This document shows, in pieces, positions 6,165 through 16,038 of a stretch of DNA of 40,446 nucleotides. Each line of letters opens with the position of its first letter. Position 1 is the first letter of the stretch. Origin of the DNA: an uncultured Sphingomonadales bacterium (GTDB lineage: Bacteria; Pseudomonadota; Alphaproteobacteria; Sphingomonadales; CAKZYD01); the NCBI GenBank assembly GCA_937884085.1, contig CAKZYD010000399.1:1-40446 (forward strand), given 5' to 3'. A program made the position numbers and the translations under genes. The notes beneath the pieces were generated by a model. That model was not told the origin of the DNA. It searched no databases and saw only the letters and a list, made by a program, of their open reading frames with translations.

Positions 6165-8924
6165 TTAGGCGGCTTTAGCCGCAAGCTCCACAGCTTCGAG
6201 GGCGTCCAAAATGCGCCGTTCCAGAGCTCGGATGCGGTTTCGGTTGGTTACCTTTTGGCCAAGAAGGTCGGTGACATAAAACACATCAACGGCCCTTTCG
6301 CCATAGGTTGCCGCGTGGGCCGAATGGACGGTGATTTTTGAATGGAAGAGGACGCGCGTCACTCTGAACAGGAGGGCTGGTCGGTCGAGCGCATTGACTT
6401 CTATCACAGTAAACCGGTTGGACGCGGCGTTATCGATCAGGACAACCGGTTCTATATTAAAGTTCTCGACCTTTGACCCCAGCATAATGGGCCTTGCCAG
6501 CATATCTTTGAGGTGGAGTTTGCCAAGCAGCGCGCTGATGACCCGGGTTCTGGCTCTTGCTAATCGAGCTTCGTCGTCAAACGGCTTGCCGTCCGGCGTT
6601 TGCAGCATGAAGTTGTCAAGCGCCATACCATCGTTCGTTGTATGGATTTTGGCCCCAGCAATCGTCGCGCCGGACAAACACAGCGCACCGGCAATGCGAT
6701 AGAAAATTCCAGGATGATCTGGCGCATAGACTGTGAAAAACGTCACGCCCTCAGCTTCGCGGGCAGCCCATTTGCACTCAATCTTCGTGTCGCTGGCATC
6801 GACACCCTGCATTAGGAGCGCGTTTGAGACGATCAAATCATCTGGCTCTGAGAGCCAATAGGCGTCATCAAGCCGTGCATCGAACGTCTCAAAGGCAGCG
6901 TCATCCCATTGGCTAAGGCGCGCGCGAATCTCCCTTTTTCTTGCAGCCAAGCGCGCTTGTCGGTCAAAGGAGACATGGCCGGCGACGATTTGCTCCTGCG
7001 CACTTTCATATAAGTCGCTGAGCAGCTGGGCTTTCCATCCATTCCAAATCCGCGGGCCGACTGCACGGATATCCACCACCGTCAAAACCACCATGAGCCG
7101 CAAACGCTCAGGGCTTTTTACCTCTGCGACGAAATCGCTCACGGTTTTGGGGTCGGCCAAGTCGCGTTTGAAGGCAAAATGGCTCATGAGCAGGTGATAG
7201 CGGACCAGCCAGGCAACGGTCTCGGTCTCTGCCGGTGACATCCCAAGCCTTGGGCACAGTTTCAGAGCAATCTCGCTGCCAAGGATCGAATGATTGCCGC
7301 CGCGCCCTTTGGCAATGTCATGGAGCAATACCGAGACATAGAGCGCTCGCCGCATATTCACTTTGTGAATGACCCGTGATGAGATGGGATGGTCTTCTAC
7401 AAGCTCCCCGCGCTCAATTTGCGACAACAGGCCAATGGCGCGGATAGTATGTTCATCGACAGTATAGTGATGATACATGTCAAACTGCATCTGACCGACG
7501 ATCTTGCCAAAGTCCGGTACAAATCGACCGAAAATGCCGGTCTCATTCATGCGCCTGAGAACGCGTTCCGGGTCGGTTCGAGATGTCAAACAGTGTAAGA
7601 AGGCAGCGTTCGCCCTTGGGTTTTTGCGCAGCTTTGCGTCAACCTTCTTGTGCTCCCGCCTTAAGATGCGCAGCGTATCTGGGTGGATGTCGCGCTGCGT
7701 CTTGTCCATGCCCTCAAAGATGGTCAGAAGCCGCGCCGGATTTTCCGCAAAATAGTCGGCATTTGGAGCGCGCAGCCAGTTGTCGTCGACGCTAAGGCCG
7801 TCAAGATCAGCCTTCCGCCGGCGAATCCGTGGCAAACGGATAAGCGGCTTCTTGCGATGCGTTTGGGCAAGATGGGCAATGAAGATATGCGTGAGATCGC
7901 CCACGCGCTTAGCGATCAAGAAATAATGCTTCATGAACCGCTCGACACCGGAAAGCCCCGCCCGGCTTTCTGTATAATGTAGTGCCGTAGCGAGCTCTTG
8001 CTGAATGCTGAAGGTCAGTCGCTCCTCAGCCCGACCAGTTAAATAGTGCAAGTGGCACCGCACATTCCACAGGAAGGTCTCGGCATGTCGGAAGCTGCGA
8101 TATTCCTCGGCGGTGAAAACGCCTTGTGGGACGAGTTCTTTGATTTCTTGCACGCCATAGACGTATTTGGCGATCCAGTAGAGGGTTTGCAGATCTCTCA
8201 GGCCGCCCTTACCTTCTTTGATGTTAGGTTCGACTAAGAAACGACTGTCACCCATCCGGCGATGGCGCGTTTCGCGTTCAGCAAGTTTTTGCTCAATGAA
8301 ATTGGCTTTGCTTGGCGCCACGATTGTGTCTTCGAAACGGGTCTTTGTGGCTTCAAATGTCTGCTTGTCTCCACGCAAAAGCCGCGCTTCCAAAAAGGCA
8401 GTGCGAATCGTTAGATCCTCCCGCGCCATGGCCAGCATTTCTGATTTTGAGCGTGTTGCATGACCTACCTTCAGGCCGATGTCCCACAAGAAGTACAACA
8501 GATGCTCGACCGTCGTTTCTGCCCACGGCGTGCGCTTGTAGGGCGTCAGAAATAGCAGATCGACATCCGAGAAAGGCGCCATCTCCTTGCGGCCGTAGCC
8601 TCCGACAGCCACAATCGCCAGGCGCTCAGCTTCGGTCGGATTGCTGAGCGGTGCGAGATAGGTGGTGATCATATCCCAGGCCAGGGAAATGATCTCATCC
8701 ATCAAATAGCTGTGGGTCCGCATCAAGGTCCGGCCATTGGTCTCTGGCCGCTGAGCCCAGCTACGGATCGCGGTTTGGCCGGCGAGATGCGCCTCTTTCA
8801 GCGTCTCTAATATCGCCGAACGCAGTCCGTCCGGCGAAACACTGCTGGCTTTTTCGTCAAGCTCCAGGCGCAGCCGGCGCCGGTCGATAACGTCTTTTTT
8901 GCGCAAAGTGGCGTATGCATTCAT
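6165..8924 (-). CDS. glnD: Bifunctional uridylyltransferase/uridylyl-removing enzyme GlnD
   Basis: About 919 residues; GlnD senses glutamine by adding UMP to, or removing it from, PII proteins. Domains in order: nucleotidyltransferase with GGYGRKEMAPFSDVDLLF near residues 108-125; PII-uridylyltransferase helical region; HD hydrolase domain with L-L-H-D-I-A-K-G-R-G-G-N-H near 535-550; two C-terminal ACT domains (FFTVYAPDHPGIFYRIAG and FTVIEVNALDRPALLFRVT). Length and architecture are complete. The ATG at 8924 is preferred; a GTG eight codons upstream (8948) lies inside a palindrome and has no ribosome-binding site. It heads the minus-strand glnD-murJ-trpS group. Confidence 0.96.
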   Translation of the reverse strand: MNAYATLRKKDVIDRRRLRLELDEKASSVSPDGLRSAILETLKEAHLAGQTAIRSWAQRPETNGRTLMRTHSYLMDEIISLAWDMITTYLAPLSNPTEAERLAIVAVGGYGRKEMAPFSDVDLLFLTPYKRTPWAETTVEHLLYFLWDIGLKVGHATRSKSEMLAMAREDLTIRTAFLEARLLRGDKQTFEATKTRFEDTIVAPSKANFIEQKLAERETRHRRMGDSRFLVEPNIKEGKGGLRDLQTLYWIAKYVYGVQEIKELVPQGVFTAEEYRSFRHAETFLWNVRCHLHYLTGRAEERLTFSIQQELATALHYTESRAGLSGVERFMKHYFLIAKRVGDLTHIFIAHLAQTHRKKPLIRLPRIRRRKADLDGLSVDDNWLRAPNADYFAENPARLLTIFEGMDKTQRDIHPDTLRILRREHKKVDAKLRKNPRANAAFLHCLTSRTDPERVLRRMNETGIFGRFVPDFGKIVGQMQFDMYHHYTVDEHTIRAIGLLSQIERGELVEDHPISSRVIHKVNMRRALYVSVLLHDIAKGRGGNHSILGSEIALKLCPRLGMSPAETETVAWLVRYHLLMSHFAFKRDLADPKTVSDFVAEVKSPERLRLMVVLTVVDIRAVGPRIWNGWKAQLLSDLYESAQEQIVAGHVSFDRQARLAARKREIRARLSQWDDAAFETFDARLDDAYWLSEPDDLIVSNALLMQGVDASDTKIECKWAAREAEGVTFFTVYAPDHPGIFYRIAGALCLSGATIAGAKIHTTNDGMALDNFMLQTPDGKPFDDEARLARARTRVISALLGKLHLKDMLARPIMLGSKVENFNIEPVVLIDNAASNRFTVIEVNALDRPALLFRVTRVLFHSKITVHSAHAATYGERAVDVFYVTDLLGQKVTNRNRIRALERRILDALEAVELAAKAA

Positions 8925-8946
8925 GCTGCTATCTTTAAGCGAATTC

Positions 8947-8962
8947 ACTGGCTTAAGCCAGT
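8947..8962. promoter_or_regulatory. Perfect 16-bp palindrome upstream of glnD
   Basis: ACTGGCTTAAGCCAGT is self-complementary and lies 23 bases upstream of the glnD ATG, in the divergent region shared with the YceI gene. A second small inverted repeat (GAGGC/GCCTC) follows near 8972-8986. It could be an operator or a 5' leader hairpin; I do not recognise a regulator consensus. Confidence 0.35.
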
Positions 8963-9109
8963 CTTGTCCAAGAGGCTTATCGCCTCGCTCTTAATTGTTT
9001 CTAGCGGTGAAAAACTTTGTTTTGTCCGCTTAAGGTGGCTGGACTCTCACAAAGCCTGTGGCATCATGCCGACCCTAGCCCACAGCATTTTTTCAAAAGG
9101 AAGATATTC

Positions 9110-9745
9110 ATGCTCCGTCACCTTGCATCCGGAATGACTTTGATGGTCGGTTTGGCCGTCGCTATGCCAGCACCTGTATCGGCACAAGCTACTGATGCGA
9201 TTTCCGATCTGCCAAGTGGCTCTTATGAGCTCGATCTTAGCCATGCCAGCCTGCTTTGGAAGGTCAACCACATGGGTTTGTCCATGTATACGGCGCGTTT
9301 TACCAACTTTGATGCCGATGTGACGTTGGATGCCGCCGATTTGTCGAAGAGCGACGTGAGTGTCGTTATCAAGGCCGCGTCTGTTGAAACGGACTTTCCT
9401 TTTGAGACCAAGGATTGGGACAAGGAGCTGGCCGACGATGCCAAATGGTTTAACAGCGGCGAATATCCAGACATTACGTTCAAAGCCACGGGCATTGAAG
9501 TCACTGGCGACAATACCGGAAAGATTGCTGGCAATTTGACAATGCTGGGGCAAACCCATCCAACGACCCTAGACGTGACACTCAATGGCGCGATGAAGAG
9601 CCATCCTTTCAGCAAAAAGCCTGTCATGGGTTTTACGGCATCTGGCGTGATTGATCGCACCCAATGGGGCATGAAGACCTTTGCGCCGATGATTGGGAAA
9701 GACGTTGAGCTGGTGATCCAAGCCGAGTTTTACAAAGCCGAGTAA
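9110..9745 (+). CDS. Periplasmic YceI-family protein
   Basis: This 211-residue secreted protein has a signal peptide ending near A-P-V-S-A-Q-A. The mature part is a complete YceI lipocalin-like barrel: the opening G-S-Y-E-L-D-L-S-H-A-S-L-L-W-K-V-N-H, F-x-S-x-x at the strand after KWFNSGEYPDITFKA, and the closing WGMKTFAPMIGKDVEL. YceI barrels bind long isoprenoid or lipid molecules; the physiological ligand here is unknown. The ATG at 9110 is chosen because it starts the signal peptide and has AAGGAAG just upstream; an in-frame extension to 9017 has neither. The next gene is a cytochrome b561 fused to a second YceI domain, 15 bases downstream, so the two form an operon. Confidence 0.93.
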   Translation: MLRHLASGMTLMVGLAVAMPAPVSAQATDAISDLPSGSYELDLSHASLLWKVNHMGLSMYTARFTNFDADVTLDAADLSKSDVSVVIKAASVETDFPFETKDWDKELADDAKWFNSGEYPDITFKATGIEVTGDNTGKIAGNLTMLGQTHPTTLDVTLNGAMKSHPFSKKPVMGFTASGVIDRTQWGMKTFAPMIGKDVELVIQAEFYKAE

Positions 9746-9760
9746 GGCTTTGCCCAGCCG

Positions 9761-10972
9761 ATGACAACGGATCGCTATAACGCGTTTGCCGTGGCCCTGC
9801 ATTGGGCCATGGCGGTCGCGATCATTGGTATGTTGATCGGGGGCTTCGTGATGACCAGCGAACTCCTTGATAAGAGCCAGCGTTTTACGATGATCCAGTG
9901 GCACAAGGCGTTGGGTGTGCTGATGCTTCTGGCTATTGCGGCGCGCCTCGTCTTGCGTCTGGCCACGCACCCGCCCGCCCTGCCAAACTACATGATGGGC
10001 TGGGAACGCACCGCCGCCGGTCTTGGCCACATTGCCCTCTATGCTTTGATGCTCATCATGCCGATCACTGGTTGGCTGATGGTGTCATCCTCGCAATATG
10101 GCCTGCCCACTTTGGTCTTTGGTTGGTTCACATGGCCTCATTTGCCAGGGGTTGCCGCTGACGATGCGGTAAATGGGGCGGCCAAAGCGCTGCACTATTA
10201 TGCGGCCTTTGCGTTCATTGCTGTGATTGCAAGCCATTTGGCCGGCACGGTGAAACATATCTGGATGGATGGTCATGCCTTGCTCTATCGTATGTGGTTT
10301 GACACACCAAAGCGCGCTCTCCTTGGGCTTGGCGGTGTGGCAGCCAGTGTTTTGGCGCTCGCCGTCCTTCCTCTGGGCGGTGCAGCCTCCGTCTCTACGC
10401 CTAGCTTGAATGCACCTGCGGTGTCGGTCGCGGACGCAGCGCCAGGCGCCTATGTGGTTGACTATGGGGCAAGCACAGTCAGCTTTTCAGGCATTCATGC
10501 CGGGGACCAGTTTCGCGGCACCTTTTCGGAATGGAGCGCGGATATTCAGTTTGATCCAGGCGCTTTAGCAGACAGCCGCGCGGATATTCGTTTTGCCTTG
10601 TCCAGTGCGTCCACTGGCAACCCGTTTTACGATGGCACGCTGCCTGAGAGTGATTGGTTTGACATCGCCAATCATCCTGAAGGCCGGTTTGCTGCGACGT
10701 CTGTCGTGGCTGGGGACCAAGACGGCACGTTTATAATGGAGGGCGACCTTACGCTGCGCGGTAAATCCCTGCCTTTGCGTTTGCCTTTTACCTACGACGT
10801 CGTTGAGGACGGTACGGCAATCGTCAAAGGCAGCGTGATTGCGGATCGTCTCGCCTATGGCATCGGCGAAAATTCAGATGCCACGGCCGAGTGGGTATCG
10901 CAGGAGATTACTATCGACATCGATATTCGCGCTGCGCGTCAGTCAGACGACGAAAGCGACTTAAGTTCATAA
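9761..10972 (+). CDS. Cytochrome b561-YceI fusion protein
   Basis: This 403-residue protein joins two domains. Residues 1-190 are a four-helix cytochrome b561 unit with the haem-ligand candidates in A-L-H-W (near 14), Q-W-H-K-A (near 48), G-H-I-A-L-Y (near 90) and A-S-H-L-A-G (near 154). A further hydrophobic segment around 190-210 leads to a periplasmic YceI barrel (about 225-395, with DYGASTVSFSGIHAGDQF and the closing L-A-Y-G-I-G). A membrane electron carrier tethered to an isoprenoid-binding barrel suggests quinone-related redox chemistry, but no substrate is known. It follows the free YceI gene closely. Its last 34 bases overlap the 3' end of mutS on the other strand. Confidence 0.9.
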   Translation: MTTDRYNAFAVALHWAMAVAIIGMLIGGFVMTSELLDKSQRFTMIQWHKALGVLMLLAIAARLVLRLATHPPALPNYMMGWERTAAGLGHIALYALMLIMPITGWLMVSSSQYGLPTLVFGWFTWPHLPGVAADDAVNGAAKALHYYAAFAFIAVIASHLAGTVKHIWMDGHALLYRMWFDTPKRALLGLGGVAASVLALAVLPLGGAASVSTPSLNAPAVSVADAAPGAYVVDYGASTVSFSGIHAGDQFRGTFSEWSADIQFDPGALADSRADIRFALSSASTGNPFYDGTLPESDWFDIANHPEGRFAATSVVAGDQDGTFIMEGDLTLRGKSLPLRLPFTYDVVEDGTAIVKGSVIADRLAYGIGENSDATAEWVSQEITIDIDIRAARQSDDESDLSS

Positions 10973-13611
10973 AGCGCATCTAGCGCCGCGCGCGGGGTTA
11001 AAGCATCGGGATCAAGCTTTGCCAAAGCCGCCTCTAGATCAGATGGTCCCGGCGCCTCGGCCTTCATCGGCTGCTGCGTAAAGAGCGGTAAATCATCTAA
11101 GATAGGCGCTGCGCCGCTGTGTCCAGCGCTCGCCTTGTCTTCTAGCAATGCCAGGATATCGCGGGCACGCGCTACGACGGAGCCCGGCATGCCCGCCAGC
11201 TTTGCCACCTGCACGCCATAAGACCGGTCTGCTGCGCCGGGGACCACTTCATGCAGAAAAATGAGGTCGCCGTCCCACTCGCGGGCCTTGATCGAATAGG
11301 CGGCGATACTGTCATATTGCTGCGTTAGAGCCGTCAGCTCATGGTAGTGCGTCGCAAACAGTGCGCGTGATTTGCTTTGCGTTGCCAGGTGTTCCGCAGT
11401 GGCCCAGGCGATAGAGAGCCCATCATAGGTGGACGTGCCGCGGCCAATCTCATCCAGAATAACAAAGCTGCTCGGTGTTGCCTGGTTCAAAATGGCGGCT
11501 GTTTCCACCATTTCGACCATGAAGGTCGAACGGCCGCGCGCCAAGTCATCAGAGGCGCCCACCCGGCTAAACAGTTGGTCTACGATGCCAATATGTGCCG
11601 CTTCGGCTGGCACAAAGCTGCCCGTTTGCGCCATTAGCACGATGAGCGCGTTTTGCCGAAGGAACGTCGATTTCCCGGCCATATTCGGTCCGGTGAGGAG
11701 CCAAAGACGGTGGCTTTCGGCAAGGCTGCAATCATTGGCAACAAAAACCTTGTGCTCTTCACCGAGAGCTGCCTCGACAACAGGATGGCGTCCGCCTTTG
11801 ACCTCAAAGGTCATGCTGTCATCGACTTTTGGCCGAACATAATGCTGCGCAACAGCCAGGTCTGCTAAAGCGGCTAAGACATCGAGCGTCGCAAGGGCTT
11901 GAGAACAGTCCATGAGAGCTTGTGTCTGCAGGAGAATTTTGGTTCGCAGCTCTTCAAACAGAGCCATCTCGCGCGCCAAGGCCTCATCGGCGGCCCGGGT
12001 GATGCGTCCTGCTAAATCGGCAAGTGCTTCGGTGGAAAAGCGCACGGCATTGGCCAAGGTCTGACGGTGAATAAAGGTATCATTCAGCGGGGCTGTCATC
12101 AGCGGGTCTGCATAGCGCGCTGGCAGGTCGACGTGATAGCCGAGGACATTGTTGTGTTTGATTTTCAGGGCTGTGACGGCTGTCAGCTCTTTGTACTCCG
12201 CTTCCAAAGATAGAATATGCCGACGGCCCTCCGTCTTCAGGCTGCGATGTTCGGCAAGGGCGGCGTCAAAGTCGCTGTTGATGAAATTGCCATCTCGCGC
12301 TGAAAGCGGCGCCTCTTCGAGCAGCGCGTCGGCGAGCAAGTCGGAAAGCGCGCCATGCCCTTGGAGCGGCTGAGCGATAGTTGGTAATAGGTTGGGTAAG
12401 TTCGCTAGCAGTTGGGCTTGCGCGTTATCAAGCAGGCTGCGCACATCGCTTGCGGCTTGGAGGGCTGCTGCGATGGCCAGCATATCGCGCGGGCCGCCCC
12501 GCCCCAAGCTCAGCCGGCCAAGGGCGCGCTGCATATCAGGACACGTCTTGAGCACGCGCCGAACATCATCGCGCAGGGCGCTTTGATCTACAAACCAAGC
12601 CACCATGTCTTGGCGTTCTATGATCGTTTGCACCGAGCATGAAGGGGCTGCAAACCAGTCTGCCAGAAGCCGAGCGCCTGCACCCGTAAGGCTGTGGTCA
12701 ATGCAATCCAGAAGACTGCCAGCGCGCTCTCCCATTTGTGTTTGCGTGAGTTCCAGAGAGCGCCGCGTGGCCGGATCAATGCGCATATGGGCAGTGGCGG
12801 AAACTTGGCGTGGCGGCGATAAGGGCGGCATTGCACCCTTTTGCGTGTCTTGGAGGTAGTCGATCAAAACGCCGAGCGCCAAGACGATTGGCCGGTCAAG
12901 TGACCCAAATCCTGCCAGTGTTGAGACACCATAAGCCTTATGCAGTAGCTTCTCCGCTTGGCTTGAAGAGAGGGCCCGATGGGCGCGGCTGGTCGTGTTT
13001 GTGGCAATGGGCGCCAGCTGCTCTGCCATCTCCGCGCTTAGCGTAATGACTTCTGCCGCATCCAGCCGCGCGATATCGCTGGAAAATCGGTCTGCGGTGC
13101 TGGTGAGCACTTGGACATCGCCAATAGACATATCGACCCACGCGAGGCCAATTTCACCGCGCAGTTCTGCCGCAGCCACCAGGATATTGCTTTGGCGCGC
13201 GGATAACAGCGTGTCTTCACTCAAAGTGCCGGGCGTGACCACGCGTACCACCTCGCGGCGCACGACAGCTTTGGCGCCGCGCTTCTTCGCTTCGGCCGGA
13301 TCTTCGGTTTGCTCGCAGATGGCGACGCGAAAGCCTGCGCGGATAAGGCGTGCAAGATAGCTATCGGCGGAATGCACAGGCACGCCGCACATGGGAATGT
13401 CAGCGCCTCCATGCTGCCCCCGTTTTGTCAGCGTGATATCTAAGGCCGCGGCGGCATCGACGGCATCCTCAAAGAACAGCTCATAAAAGTCGCCCATCCG
13501 ATAAAACAGGAGATAGGCGTCATATTCGGCCTTAATGCCGAGGTATTGCGCCATCATCGGCGTCGCTTGGCTGAGGTCTTTCGGCGATTTGGAGGATGCT
13601 TGGCTGGCCAT
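10939..13611 (-). CDS. mutS: DNA mismatch repair protein MutS
   Basis: About 890 residues; MutS recognises base mismatches and recruits MutL. The N-terminal mismatch-binding domain has the F-Y-E-L-F-F-E-D motif (the Phe-x-Glu wedge). The Walker A is GPNMAGKST near residues 641-649, followed by D-E-I-G-R-G-T-S-T and F-A-T-H-Y-H-E-L. The length is slightly above E. coli MutS. The ATG at 13611 (MASQASS) is preferred over an in-frame upstream codon at 13686 that would add 25 non-conserved residues; an MMAQYLGIK start is also possible. It is divergent from maeB and tail-to-tail overlapping with the b561-YceI gene by 34 bases. Confidence 0.97.
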   Translation of the reverse strand: MASQASSKSPKDLSQATPMMAQYLGIKAEYDAYLLFYRMGDFYELFFEDAVDAAAALDITLTKRGQHGGADIPMCGVPVHSADSYLARLIRAGFRVAICEQTEDPAEAKKRGAKAVVRREVVRVVTPGTLSEDTLLSARQSNILVAAAELRGEIGLAWVDMSIGDVQVLTSTADRFSSDIARLDAAEVITLSAEMAEQLAPIATNTTSRAHRALSSSQAEKLLHKAYGVSTLAGFGSLDRPIVLALGVLIDYLQDTQKGAMPPLSPPRQVSATAHMRIDPATRRSLELTQTQMGERAGSLLDCIDHSLTGAGARLLADWFAAPSCSVQTIIERQDMVAWFVDQSALRDDVRRVLKTCPDMQRALGRLSLGRGGPRDMLAIAAALQAASDVRSLLDNAQAQLLANLPNLLPTIAQPLQGHGALSDLLADALLEEAPLSARDGNFINSDFDAALAEHRSLKTEGRRHILSLEAEYKELTAVTALKIKHNNVLGYHVDLPARYADPLMTAPLNDTFIHRQTLANAVRFSTEALADLAGRITRAADEALAREMALFEELRTKILLQTQALMDCSQALATLDVLAALADLAVAQHYVRPKVDDSMTFEVKGGRHPVVEAALGEEHKVFVANDCSLAESHRLWLLTGPNMAGKSTFLRQNALIVLMAQTGSFVPAEAAHIGIVDQLFSRVGASDDLARGRSTFMVEMVETAAILNQATPSSFVILDEIGRGTSTYDGLSIAWATAEHLATQSKSRALFATHYHELTALTQQYDSIAAYSIKAREWDGDLIFLHEVVPGAADRSYGVQVAKLAGMPGSVVARARDILALLEDKASAGHSGAAPILDDLPLFTQQPMKAEAPGPSDLEAALAKLDPDALTPRAALDALYELKSLSSSD

Positions 13612-13749
13612 AGACCATGCTTTTATCGCGGCGTTTTCGCTGCGGCTATCCCATTCCTGATCTACGGCTCCGAATTGTCTGGCCAAGGGGGTATTAACCG
13701 CATAGGAACGCCAGCAAGATACATGAAAGCTTTTGGGGATCCGCCAACC

Positions 13750-16008
13750 ATGTCAGATCAACGCGCCAAGTTTTCCGACAAAGAAGCGCTGCTTTTTCAT
13801 TCCGCCAACCGGCCAGGAAAGCTTGAGATTATTGCTTCCAAGCCGATGGCGACGCAGCGAGATTTGTCGCTTGCCTATTCCCCTGGTGTGGCCGTTCCTG
13901 TTGAGGCGATAGCAGCTGATGCAACGACGGCTTATGATTATACCGCCAAAGGCAATTTGGTTGCCGTCATCTCCAACGGCACTGCGATTTTAGGGTTGGG
14001 TAACCTCGGCGCCATTGCTTCCAAGCCCGTTATGGAAGGCAAGGCTGTTCTCTTTAAACGTTTCGCTGATGTGGATTCGATCGACCTTGAGGTGGATTCA
14101 GAAGACGTTGACAAATTCTGCGATTGTGTAGCTTTGCTTGAGCCGAGCTTTGGCGGCGTGAACTTGGAAGACATCGCCGCGCCGGAATGCTTTATCATAG
14201 AACAGCGTCTGCGCGAGCGCATGAACATTCCCGTGTTCCATGACGACCAGCACGGTACAGCGATTATCACCGCAGCGGGCTTGATCAACGCCGTGCATCT
14301 CAGTGGACGCAGCATGCAGGACACCAGAGTTGTTATGAACGGTGCGGGCGCGGCGTCGATTGCCTGCGCTGAGCTGATTAAGGCGATGGGCGTTCCTGGT
14401 AAAAACATCTCCATGTGTGACCGCAAAGGCGTCATCTATAAGGGGCGCGAAGCGGGCATGAACCAGTGGAAATCTGCCTATGCTATTGAGACCGACTGCC
14501 GAAGCTTGGCTGAGGCCATGGAGGGCTCGGACGTTTTCATTGGGCTTTCTGTTAAAGATGCGGTGACCAAGGACATGGTCGCTAGTATGGCCGACAATCC
14601 CATTATTTTTGCCATGGCCAACCCTGACCCTGAAATCAGCCCAGAGGATGTGCGCGCTGTTCGGGACGACGCTATCATTGCTACCGGTCGCTCGGATTAT
14701 CCGAACCAGGTCAATAACGTCCTCGGATTTCCCTATATTTTCCGCGGCGCGCTCGATGTGCGGGCGACGACGATTAATGATGAGATGAAGATTGCTGCTG
14801 CTGAAGGGCTTGCAGAACTGGCCCGCGAAGATGTGCCCGATGAAGTGGCAAGTGCCTATTCCGGGGCCCGGCCGACCTTTGGACCAGACTATATTATCCC
14901 TGCGCCTTTTGACCCGCGTCTCATTGAGTTCATTCCGCCCAAAGTGGCGCAGGCGGCGATGGATACGGGCGTTGCCCGACGGCCTATCCTGGATATGGAA
15001 AGCTATAAGACTGAGCTAAAAACTAGGCTCAATCCAACCGTCGCCACCATGACCCAGATCTACGATAAAGTGCGGCGCAATCCAAAGCGCGTAGTCTTTG
15101 CTGAAGCAGAGGAAGAAAAAGTGCTCCGCGCGGCCATAAACTTCCAGTCTGATGGATATGGCGAACCCATTTTGGTGGGCCGGACGGATCGTGTGGAAGA
15201 GCAGCTGAAAAAGCTGGGCTACAGCGGCCCCGCGCTGCGGATTGAAAATAGCCGGGAAAGCGCGATTACACCAAATCTCCTTGAATTCCTCTATGGGCGT
15301 TTACAGCGGCAAGGATATTTATACCGCGATTGCCAACGCTTAGTGAATCAAGACCGCAACGTCTTCAGCGCGTGTCTGGTTGCCATGGGCGAGGCCGATG
15401 CCATGGTGACGGGCGTTACCCGGCACTATCATCAGGCTTTGGACCAGGTGAAACTGGCTCTTGATACGCGCCCAGGCGAAGTCCTTTTTGGCATGCATGT
15501 GGTTGTTGCCCGCAGCCAGACCATTTTCATCGCCGACTCTACCGTCAATGAACGCCCAACAGCAGAGCAGTTGGCGAAAATTGCCATTGAAGCAGCTGCC
15601 GCTGTGCGCAAGCTTGGCCATGAGCCGCGCGTGGCTTTTCTTAGCCACTCCAACTTTGGTAGCCCTGCGATGGAGTCCTCAGTCCATGTCCGTGAAGCCG
15701 TCGCGCTTTTGGACCAAGAGCTAGTCGATTTCGAATATGAAGGCGAGCTGTCCTCTGATGTCGCCTTGAACCAATCGATGATGGACCTCTACCCATTCTC
15801 GCGCTTATCGGGCCGGGCCAATGTACTGATTATGCCAGCGCTTCACTCTGCTAATATCTCTGCCAAAATCCTCAAGGAAATTGGAGATAGCCGCGTTATC
15901 GGGCCGTTGCTCGTTGGGCTTGAGAAGCCAGTTGAAATTGCGGCCATGACGGCAAGCATGTCCGATTTGGTGAACTTGGCGGTGATAGGCGCGGCCGAGG
16001 TTATTTAG
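13750..16008 (+). CDS. maeB: NADP-dependent malic enzyme with phosphotransacetylase-like domain
   Basis: This 752-residue enzyme oxidatively decarboxylates malate to pyruvate with NADP+. The N-terminal malic domain begins FHSANRPGKLEI and contains SLAYSPGVAVPVEAI and V-F-H-D-D-Q-H-G-T-A. The NAD(P)-binding domain follows (MNGAGAASIACAEL). Residues from about 430 form the phosphotransacetylase-like regulatory domain typical of MaeB. The ATG at 13750 (MSDQRAKFS) is chosen because homologues begin here; the open frame extends further upstream but would overlap the mutS 5' end on the other strand. An ATG at 13723 is a less likely alternative. It stands alone, with a convergent olsB-like gene 30 bases downstream. 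Confidence 0.95.
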   Translation: MSDQRAKFSDKEALLFHSANRPGKLEIIASKPMATQRDLSLAYSPGVAVPVEAIAADATTAYDYTAKGNLVAVISNGTAILGLGNLGAIASKPVMEGKAVLFKRFADVDSIDLEVDSEDVDKFCDCVALLEPSFGGVNLEDIAAPECFIIEQRLRERMNIPVFHDDQHGTAIITAAGLINAVHLSGRSMQDTRVVMNGAGAASIACAELIKAMGVPGKNISMCDRKGVIYKGREAGMNQWKSAYAIETDCRSLAEAMEGSDVFIGLSVKDAVTKDMVASMADNPIIFAMANPDPEISPEDVRAVRDDAIIATGRSDYPNQVNNVLGFPYIFRGALDVRATTINDEMKIAAAEGLAELAREDVPDEVASAYSGARPTFGPDYIIPAPFDPRLIEFIPPKVAQAAMDTGVARRPILDMESYKTELKTRLNPTVATMTQIYDKVRRNPKRVVFAEAEEEKVLRAAINFQSDGYGEPILVGRTDRVEEQLKKLGYSGPALRIENSRESAITPNLLEFLYGRLQRQGYLYRDCQRLVNQDRNVFSACLVAMGEADAMVTGVTRHYHQALDQVKLALDTRPGEVLFGMHVVVARSQTIFIADSTVNERPTAEQLAKIAIEAAAAVRKLGHEPRVAFLSHSNFGSPAMESSVHVREAVALLDQELVDFEYEGELSSDVALNQSMMDLYPFSRLSGRANVLIMPALHSANISAKILKEIGDSRVIGPLLVGLEKPVEIAAMTASMSDLVNLAVIGAAEVI

Positions 16009-16038
16009 TGCGGCCCCAATCGCCTGAAATTATCTGAC

